Shown here: one piece after another, positions 1-7,634 of the stretch
Numbering within the stretch: the first letter of the stretch is position 1
Layout of the letters: every line of letters starts with the position of its first letter
The notes under the pieces: model-generated
What the model saw: only the letters and a program-made list of their open reading frames with translations
Database searches by the model: none
Told to the model about the DNA's origin: nothing
Origin: Podochytrium sp. JEL0797
Lineage: Eukaryota; Chytridiomycota; Chytridiomycetes; Chytridiales; Chytriomycetaceae
Reading direction: 5' to 3'
Assembly (NCBI GenBank): GCA_027596195.1
Contig: JADGJG010000575.1
Location: forward strand, 1-16,288
DNA length: 16,288 bases
Program-made: the position numbers and the translations under genes

Positions 1-60
1 GGGGGGGGTCCTGTCGTTTAAAATGTGCCACCACCAGCCCAACTCTCCTTCTCACTGCAG

Positions 61-3000
61 CCCCTCTGGCTTGCACAAACTGAAACCCCGGGTAACAACC
101 CCCCCCCCCCCCCCCTCACCGCATGCCTTTCGTTTTTATCCACTCAAAAAACAAACGAAAACCCAAATAAAAAAATAGAACCCACACTACCCGCGCACGT
201 CCCTTCCGAATTCCACACCCACTACCTCCACTACCTCCACACGCTCGAAACCCACTCCACAGCCCTCGTACCCCCCCTCCCCTTCTTCACACCCGCCCAA
301 CACGCCCTCTTTTCCCAATACGCCGTCTTCCACTCTCACGTCCTCACCCACTTCTCGAGCAATGCAAACGAAGCATATGTCGACGCGTACACGCGAGTGG
401 TAGATGTGGACTTGTCGAATGAGTTTTTCGAATGGTGTCCTGACGCGCGTGGGGAGTACGTGCGTGTTGTAGAGGAGGCCAAAAAGAGGGCGGATGCGGT
501 TAATGCGGGTGATGAGAGTGGTGGAGATGTGCCGATGGGAGAGGATGAGGACGAGGATGCAAGTTCGTCTGATTTTTCAATCGTGGAAGGGTTTCCTTCT
601 GCTTCGAGGTCTTCCCGGAAGGGAAAGGAGGTGATACGTGGTGGTGGTAGCAGTGGTGGTGCGTCTGCCGAGGAGGATACGAAGGGGGGGAAGTACGGAG
701 CTAAACGGGCGCGTCCGAAATCGGATATTTCGTCGGATTCCGAGTCGTCTGCGTTTAGCACTCTCGATTCAGATCGGGAGGGGATAGATCTTGACGTTGG
801 AGGTTTAACTTCTGCGCGGGGATTGAGTCGTGGTGGTGCTGGATCGAGTAGTGTGGGTGTGGAAAGGGAGGAAGAGAGGAAGCCTCAACGTGGACGTACC
901 GAATTAATGCCGATTCGAAAGGATTCTGCAAAGGTGAAAAAGCTGCGTGATGATCGAAAGAAGATGGAGGAAGAGATTGCGAGGCGTGCGAGGCAGTTGA
1001 GTGTTTTGGGTGTCATTTTTTGGTTGTTTTTTTGTCACCTGAACCCGCCCCCCTATCAGTCAATCCAAGGCAGCCAAGAGACGTGGTGATTTGGAAAAGG
1101 TATGCTCTATTTGTTGTTTTTCTCTGCGTTATTTATAAAAATCGAACCGCGCAGGTTGTCATCAACCTCGGACACGACGACACGGAGCAACCTATCTACG
1201 TGGACGAGTTTTTGGCCGAGCATCTGAAGCCACATCAGGTAATCAGATTTTTTGTTTTCAAGTCGAGGCTGTCGTTGTTTCCCACCTGGATTCTCACAAA
1301 ACGCGTAAATCACAGATAACAGGGGTGCAGTTCCTCTGGAAATCGATCGTCATGATCAAAGCCGAGGCGGAAGACGGGTCGACTCATCATCAGGGATGTG
1401 TGTTGGCACATTCGATGGGGCTTGGAAAGACGTTGCAAACGATTGTAAGCCACTCACCCTCTCTCCAACTGCAAGAAAGAAATTCTGAATGATATTTTTT
1501 GCTATTGGACCAGACTTTCTTGTACACTTTGCAACGAGAAGCGAGGGCCAATAACCCGTGCATTCCGGAGCATTTGAAGGTGATTGAGCCATGACTGGCT
1601 TTGCTGTTGGCTGATCCTCTTGGGGTGTTTCTCATACAGAAAGGGGGAATTCTAGTCGTTTGTCCAGCCATCGTGGTCGAGAACTGGGCCTTCGAAATCA
1701 ATAAGTGGATTCCACCGCAACAGCGCGATGAAGTGCTGGGAGGAATTTTCACTTTCAGTCTAGGTATGTACTATTTTGCTGCTGATATCGCGCATCTCAC
1801 ACTCTGTCTCCCCTTTTCGAATCCCCACACACAAGTCCCCGAATCGGAACGCATCGAACAGCTTGAATCGTGGCAAGAAAGGCGTGGCGTGTTTATCATC
1901 AGTTACAACCTATTGCGCACGATCCTCGTGGCCACCACTGAGATGGAAGGCGTCGAACCGGCGCTACCACGTCCACCGCCATCAACGCCGCCAGGCGGTG
2001 TGAGTGAAGAAGGAACGATGGTGCGCAAGGAGGAAGCCGCGGGGTTCCGTGAGTATTTGATTGCTCCGGGACCTTCGTTTGTGGTGTGTGATGAGAGCCA
2101 TGTGGTGAGTTGATTTTGCTGCTACACTCACTTGCATCTGTCACAAAACTAATCACAAAATTGCGTGGGGAAACTTGCAGATCAAGAACCCACAAGCGAG
2201 CATCTCCATGTTCCTCAACAGCGTGCAAACGCCCTCGCGGCTCTGTTTGACGGGATACCCGCTGCAAAACAACCTCGAAGAGTATCATGCCATGGTGGAT
2301 TTCGTATCTCCGGGGTTTTTGGGGCCTTTGCGGGATTTTCGGAATCAGTATCACAATCCGATCATGAATGGTGATATTGTTGGATTGTTGCTCCTCGCGT
2401 AAAAATATTGACTCCCTGTGGCTTAGGATTTTTTGCGGACTCGACGCCGGGGGATAAAGTGATTTCGCAGCAGCGTCTTTTTGTGCTCGTTCACATTATT
2501 GCTCCGCTCATTTGTCGCATGAGCAACTCGATTCTCCAGGACGATTTGCCCGAAAAGCACGAGTATGTGATTTCTGTCAAACTAACGGCCATTCAACATC
2601 GGTTGTATTTGGTGAGTGTGGCGCTTCTATTTTTTTTTTGGGGGGGGGGGGGGGTTGAGCGACGAGTTTTTTTTTCTCATTTTTTTTGGTTTGCCTCAGA
2701 GGTATTTGGAGTGTATCCAGGGCGCCGATGTGAACAGGGGGATTATTGTCAAGTTCAACAAGCTGCTTACGTTGTCGAATCATCCGGGTTGCTTCAAGGT
2801 TTGTATCTCTTGGGGTGGGAGCCCCATAAAAGAAGAACGCGTGCAGGAATCTAAATTTTTTTGTTGGGTTAGGCTTCGGTGGAGGCCAAAACGTTTGAAG
2901 AAAAGGGATACGAGTCTGAGCAAGCGTGAGTTATTATTCCTTTTTTCCCGCATACCCACCACCACCCGCCTCACATCCATGAAACAACAAATAGTGCCGA

Positions 3001-4531
3001 AAACAGAACCCTCCGCGAGATGTTGCGACAAGAACCCATCACGGACTGGATGGACCCGACTATGTCTGTCAAGCTCATGATTGCTGAAGAAATTGTGCGC
3101 ATGAGTGCTGCGGTAAACGACAAGGTGTTGATTTTTTCGAGATCTGTGCCCACGATTGGTTTGTTGTTGTTTTTCTTCTGTTCGGTCGTATCGTTTGACG
3201 CACAGCCGCATCATAACTCGTCTGCTCACCCACACTCCCCTCCAAAAGAACTCATCAAACACCGTCTCCAATCATCCTTCAAACTGCAACTTATTCTCGG
3301 CAAAACCAAAGACCGGCAACGCCTGATTGACGCCTTCAACGACCCCGCCAATGGGTTCAACGCGTTTGTGATTTCAACGATTGCGGGTGGGATTGGGATT
3401 AATATTTCGTCTGCGAATCGCGTTATTATTTTTGATCATGGGTGGAATCCGAGGTGACATTTTTGTTTTCCCTGCGTGAAAGGGTGAATTTGATGTTGAC
3501 TCTGGTTTTCTTTTTGTGGGTTAGTCAAGAGCATCAAGCCGTGGCTAGGGTAACGGCTTTGAAATCTAAGGGGTCTGTGTGTTTAACTCACTGTTGCCCC
3601 CCCCCCCCAAAAAAAAAAAAACAGGCGTATCGATACGGACAGACCAAGAAAGTGTACGTTTACCATCTCCTCACGAACGGCGCGTTTGAGGAACGCGTGT
3701 TTATGAACAATGTACACAAGATCACGCTTGCCACGTAAGTTGCAATGAGCGATGCGAGTGCGAGTTTCAGAGGAGATTTCCACGCCCCACTTACTGCCCT
3801 CTCGAATCCGGGGTTCTCACGCACGCCTCGCTTTACACATCGCGGCTTCCGCCCCCCTCCCCTCCCCTCAAACTAAAAAATTCAACCCCAGCCAAGTCGT
3901 TGACCAAAAACTAATGGAAAAAACCGCCTTCAAAAACGACATGCGACGATACTATACCCCGCCCCCACTCAACCCCGAGTGCGAGGTACCCCCAGACGCC
4001 ACGTTCCCAGACGACGTGATGCAACGCGTGTGGGAGTCCCACCGCAACGACATTGTCCGGATCGAATCGCATTCCCACTTTGTGCGAGAGATGGAGGACG
4101 AGCTCACGCAGACGCAGCACGATGTGGCGATGGAGGCGTTGGTTGCGGAGCGGTTGCGGAGGAAGAATGGGCAGCCGTTTGTGGAGACGTTGAGGGATTC
4201 GTATGAGGAAGGGATGAATGCGGTGGAGGATGGGGGTACAGCGGCGGCGGCGGGGGGAGGGGTGACGAAGCGGAGGATTAGTCGGTTCGATCGTGTGGGG
4301 ATGCAAGGGGCTGGTGGAGGAGGTGGTGGGTCCGGGTCGTCTTTGGCGGAAGCTGTGGAGCAGACTGGTGATGCGAGTGAGGAGGAGATTCGGCTGTTGG
4401 AGGCAGTGGCGGCGGCGCAGCAGGCAGCTTTGGTGGCTGAGAGAGCGCGGATTCAGGCACAGGAGGATGACGAGCTCATGCTGAGTTTGCAGGCGGAAGG
4501 TTGGGATTTTGATGATGAGTACGATTATTAA
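61..4531 (+). CDS. ATRX/RAD54-like SNF2-family chromatin-remodelling ATPase (5' partial, multi-exon)
   Basis: This is a DNA-dependent ATPase of the SNF2 superfamily, closest in motif spacing to ATRX; the expected role is nuclear chromatin remodelling. My exon model is 61-91 (tentative), 179-1009, 1074-1099, 1155-1238, 1316-1444, 1514-1579, 1640-1763, 1836-2104, 2181-2370, 2427-2611, 2700-2798, 2873-2925, 2995-3158, 3249-3453, 3525-3549, 3625-3734 and 3892-4531. All junctions are GT-AG and the frame stays open for 1076 residues. Motifs seen: Walker A HSMGLGKT (GLGKT near residue 359), DESH (516-519), TGYPLQNN, STIAGGIGIN, IFDHGWNP and the arginine-finger region QAVARAYRYGQT (about 824-834). 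The N-terminal third is acidic and low in complexity, ending in a basic coiled-coil-like stretch. The C-terminal tail is Gly/Ala/Glu rich. The start codon is not identified. The 61-91 exon and the 1010-1073 junction are the least certain, because 92-178 is also open in frame. ATRX versus another Rad54-like subgroup is inference. Confidence 0.9.
99..115 (+). repeat. C17 homopolymer tract
   Basis: A run of 17 C lies inside the proposed first intron (92-178) of the SNF2 gene. If it is not intronic, it would encode a short proline run. Homopolymers of this length are prone to slippage and to assembly error, so the frame here should be treated with care. Confidence 0.95.
2630..2654 (+). repeat. 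T10-G15 tract within an SNF2-gene intron
   Basis: Ten T followed by fifteen G lie in the 2612-2699 intron of the SNF2 gene, between the donor GTGAGT and the acceptor CCTCAG. The tract is the reverse-complement pattern of the C12-A13 tract in a later intron of the same gene. Confidence 0.95.
3597..3621 (+). repeat. C12-A13 tract within an SNF2-gene intron
   Basis: Twelve C followed by thirteen A end three bases before the acceptor of the 3550-3624 intron, where they replace a normal polypyrimidine tract. Reverse-complemented, it is the same T(n)G(n) pattern as at 2630-2654. Confidence 0.95.
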
Positions 4532-4681
4532 TATATAATGAAATGGAATGGTTGTGGGATGGAAAAACTCGTGATTGGGTGGCAACATGGCGGTGCTTGC
4601 TTTTGCCAAGGCGATTTCTTGATGGTTGGTTGCACGTGACAGCGACATTTCAGGAACTTTGCTAGACTTTAAATTAAATCC

Positions 4682-4969
4682 AACGCGCTGAAGGAGGCCG
4701 GCCGTGCGCTCAACGAATGCAAGAAGTAGACAGAAAGAGTCCTTGGATCGGCAAGGTCGAATTTTACCCGGGAGTCGGAGGAGAAGGAGGATGAGTTGGA
4801 ATCTCGCTTCCATTCACGTCCATACGCACTGCCTTGTCGAACGCAGTCAACTTGATCAAGAACTTTGTTTACGGCTTAACAGCAATGGGTGAGTTGTTTC
4901 CCAGAGTGGAAGTACGTGGAGGGTTCGGGCGAGTTGTTGCACGACCCATTCCACGTCCCCAAAAAGTAA
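4682..4969 (+). pseudogene. Decayed gene remnant of unknown family
   Basis: Protein-like stretches on the + strand are scattered over two frames. Frame 2 (4682-4726) reads NALKEAGRALNECKK and then TAG. The same frame continues with a charged, coiled-coil-like stretch containing ESEEKEDELESRF (about 4775-4813). Frame 1 then reads RTALSNAVNLIKNFVYG followed by LTAMGELFP (about 4828-4902). A one-base shift near 4903 returns to frame 2 with EWKYVEGSGELLHDPFHVPK and a TAA at 4967-4969. The pieces follow one another as one protein C-terminus would, so I read this as a real gene broken by one stop and at least two frameshifts. I do not recognise the family. Very short unspliced introns are an alternative, but no plausible intron sizes fit. 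It lies between two convergent genes. Confidence 0.5.
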
Positions 4970-5008
4970 TTGAGTACATTGAATTATATTAACTTTTTTG
5001 ATTAATTT

Positions 5009-6016
5009 TTAAATTTCAAAGCGCACACCCTCGCGAAACGGAAACGAACACGTCAACCCAGAATTCCCATCCAAAACGCAAATGTGGAGACGATTCAATT
5101 CACTCAGTTCAACAGGAACCTCTCCCGCCAAACAATTGCAATCCAACCACAGCTCCTCCAACTGCGCGAGTCGCCCGAGCGCGTCGGGAACGGGCCCTGT
5201 GAGACTGCATTCCGACATGGATATAATGGTGAGACGTGACAAGCTGGCAAGGGTAGAAGGAATGGTGCCGTTCAGGTGAATGTTGTAGTTGAGGACGAAG
5301 GTTGAGAGGTTGCGCATGCCTCCCCATTCTGGCGGGATCGGACCAGAGACTTTGGTACTCGAAATGAAGAGATTCTCGAGATTCTGAAGTAGCCCAAGCT
5401 CCCGAGGCAAAGGGCCAGAAAAGTTGTTGTGACTCAACGACAGTCGCGTCAGATTTCCCAACTTTCCCAACTCGCCAGGAATCGGTCCAGACAAGCAATT
5501 CTCCTCCAAATTCAAAACACGGAGGTGCTTCAAATCCCCCAGAAAACTCGGAATCGCGCCTTCGAGCTGGTTCATGCTCAAGTCAAGTGTTTGGAGTTGC
5601 GGGGGGAGTTCGGCGGGAAGGGGGCCCGTGAGGTTGCAGCAGTTGAAAGTCAGGGAAGTCAGGTTCTTGAGTTGCGCCACCGCCAGCGGGATGCTCATGT
5701 TCAAGTTCAACCCGCTTTCACCTGTTCCAACACCCCACGAAAACGTGGTCAGATGTTTCCACTGACGTCGCATGTAGGCCTTTTGGTATGGCTCGGGGGC
5801 TTTGAGGTACATGCAGTCCCATTCGGTCGGTTCCGAGGATTCGGTCACATCTGGGTCCGCTCGAGGTACGAAATTTTCAAGGTTCATGCGCGCAAACGAC
5901 TCGGAACTGATTTTGGCGTTGAAGAGGGAGGACAGCTCGCGGAACTTCCAGGCTTCTTTGGGGGGAAGCTTGATGAAGATTTGATCAACGATCTCGGTGG
6001 GGAGGATTGGTATCAT
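5009..6016 (-). CDS. F-box protein with plant-type leucine-rich repeats
   Basis: A single-exon gene of 335 residues. Residues 1-45 begin IPILPTEIVDQIFIKLPP and look like an F-box, the Skp1-binding module of SCF ubiquitin ligases. From about residue 115 to 325 there are eight to nine repeats of roughly 23-24 residues with the plant-type pattern LxxLxLxxNxLxGxIPxxLGxL, for example NLTRLSLSHNNFSGPLPREL. There is no signal peptide or membrane segment, so a cytosolic or nuclear protein is expected. The start is the first ATG and lies directly at the F-box. If the F-box is functional, the protein would be a substrate receptor that uses the LRR arc to bind its target; this is inference and the target is unknown. 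It converges on the SNF2 gene, with a gene relic between them. The ending GVRFEI follows an incomplete last repeat. Confidence 0.88.
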   Translation of the reverse strand: MIPILPTEIVDQIFIKLPPKEAWKFRELSSLFNAKISSESFARMNLENFVPRADPDVTESSEPTEWDCMYLKAPEPYQKAYMRRQWKHLTTFSWGVGTGESGLNLNMSIPLAVAQLKNLTSLTFNCCNLTGPLPAELPPQLQTLDLSMNQLEGAIPSFLGDLKHLRVLNLEENCLSGPIPGELGKLGNLTRLSLSHNNFSGPLPRELGLLQNLENLFISSTKVSGPIPPEWGGMRNLSTFVLNYNIHLNGTIPSTLASLSRLTIISMSECSLTGPVPDALGRLAQLEELWLDCNCLAGEVPVELSELNRLHICVLDGNSGLTCSFPFREGVRFEI

Positions 6017-6459
6017 TTGTTGTTTGTTCCTGCGCAGCTTTCGGGAACGTTTGTGTTGGTTGTCAATTGACGCATGCGGGAGCCAGCATACAGATCGTAA
6101 TATACCTCTAGGAGCTTTTGTTGCGGAGTTGGGTAAGTGTGAAGGGATGTGCTTGTCGCTGCAATGTAATTTTCGAACTTGGCAACAAGGGTCAACCTGT
6201 CACAAGTTTTTTTGTTTATGCAACACATGGTAAGAGGAGAGATTTTGCCGCAATTTTTTCCAAGCAACACTCAAGGGAACTGATAGGAGCGGATCAGCAT
6301 CACGTTTCTTCGAATTGGCGTAGCATAAACATTCCATCAAGATCGTAAGCATTCCATCAAGACTGTTCTTGTGCTTATCGATGAAACGATTGAACGTGAC
6401 ACTCCCCTTTCACTAATACATAAGATTTTATTTTGGCAGCAGCCAGCAATTCTTTCCAA
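6017..6459. other. Intergenic region upstream of the F-box/LRR gene
   Basis: This 443-bp stretch separates the stop of the 6460-7526 gene from the start of the F-box/LRR gene, and should hold the promoter of the latter. I see no convincing gene. It contains a short direct repeat ATTCCATCAAGA (about 6331 and 6351). It also contains one arm of a 30-nt diverged repeat (6252-6281) whose other copy overlaps the stop of the upstream gene. Confidence 0.6.
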
Positions 6460-6477
6460 TCAACACTCAAGAGAATT
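6252..6477. repeat. Diverged 30-nt direct repeat pair (6252-6281 and 6448-6477)
   Basis: The two 30-nt stretches differ at only four positions and share TCAACACTCAAG-like cores. The right copy contains the TGA stop (6460-6462, - strand) of the APD-like gene. The left copy lies 3' of that gene, so it may be a partial duplication of its 3' end. Confidence 0.6.
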
Positions 6478-7526
6478 AGACGAAGGTGGCGGGGAGCTGT
6501 CGAGAAGACGCGTGTTTTCAGTTGGACCAACACGAAGTCTGGTGCAAACTCTCAAACAGTTATAAAAAATAGACCAGAAAATAATCGACAAACAAACCAC
6601 CCAACCAGAGTTATCAGACTCAGACCCCCCAAACTCGCGTGTCACCTTTTTAATTTGAACCGTAAACAACTCTCCATACTCGACACTTTCAGGTGGGACG
6701 AGCACGAGGTGGAAATCGTCGAGTCGCAAAACCCCGCCACCCAAACGGCATGGACCACTTTTGTAGCGACAAGAGTGCATGGAGGTTGCAAGTGGGTCGT
6801 TGAGATCCACTGTGATGCTGGTCACGTCGTAATCGACGCTTCCGGACGAGAAACCGGGTTCACGCGACTGCAAAAACCGCGTTCCTTGAATGAAAACCCA
6901 TGGAAAGAAACACTCACGTAGAAGATGAAGAAATAACGTTCCTTTTCAGTTGACCCGTAACAATCAGTGATTCCGCAAACTCTCCCGTTCCAGTCGCCTC
7001 TGAATGCATTCTGATGGTGGTGCACAACCCTTTGTGGCGGAATCAGCTGCAAATCGCCTCGTTCGAAATGAGCCATCGCTTCCACCCCTCTCAGGATGAT
7101 AAAGTGTGGCGGGAACAGGGACTCGTTGAACGACCACATTGCGTGGAGTTCTGATCCGGGATACAGATCGAATTGTGTCGCTTTGAAGCCCTTTTCAGCC
7201 AGGAACACAGATTCGGAGCGTCTTGGGAGCGAGAGGCGCGAGTGGATGGCGGGTGGCGTGGCAAACAGGAAGATGTTGACGTGGGGCGACGAGGTGATGA
7301 CCGACACGGCGTCCGTGTTCCCGCCGCCGTAAATGGACACAAGGGCGCGGTCGCCTGCGAGGACAGAGGCCGTCAAGAACGGACTGGCGCTGGGAATGGA
7401 TGACAACATAAAGTGCGTGGTTGCCACGGCAAGGAGGAACGCAGCAAAGATGGCCATTTGAAAAGTTTTGAAATTGGGGGCGTCGAAAATCGTGCCAGTC
7501 CAAATCTCGCGTGGCGAATTCACCAA
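6460..7526 (-). CDS. Two-exon membrane protein, weakly like the non-RING region of plant APD1-4 (DUF4792/DUF4793-type)
   Basis: Exon 1 is 7526-6918 and exon 2 is 6867-6460, joined across a 50-nt intron (donor GTGAGT, acceptor TTTTTGCAG) in phase 0, giving 338 residues. Near the N-terminus is a hydrophobic segment MAIFAAFLLAVATTHFML (about residues 24-41), which could be a signal anchor. The middle holds a beta-rich domain ending YFFIFYSREPGFSSGSVDYD and then a SCRYKSGPCRLGGG motif. The C-terminus has a second hydrophobic segment WVVCLSIIFWSIFYNC and a short polar tail. This order (membrane segment, GPG-like domain, Cys-containing strand, membrane segment) recalls plant APD1-4 proteins, which carry a RING finger after the last membrane segment. 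No RING is present here. I compared from memory, so the family call is tentative; the gene structure is firmer. It lies 108 bp downstream of the Src1-like gene on the same strand. Confidence 0.65.
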
Positions 7527-7634
7527 GCCGACAAATTTAGATTAAAAGAGGAGGTCAATTCATGCATCTCGGTCACTCCCAGTTTGCTCTCACACAGTCA
7601 CACAGGCATATTAAAAAACAACCAAAAAAAGAGA

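Noticed and set aside
1020..1319. 99-residue open frame read continuously
   Set aside because: It only partly overlaps a real exon (1155-1238). The ends run into intron sequence with proper GT and AG borders.
3911..4813. 300-residue open frame on the - strand
   Set aside because: It lies opposite the last exon of the SNF2 gene. It is rich in Pro, Arg and His with no domain pattern, as expected of an antisense shadow.
6433..6921. 162-residue open frame on the + strand
   Set aside because: It is antisense to exon 2 of the APD-like gene and shows no protein-like features.
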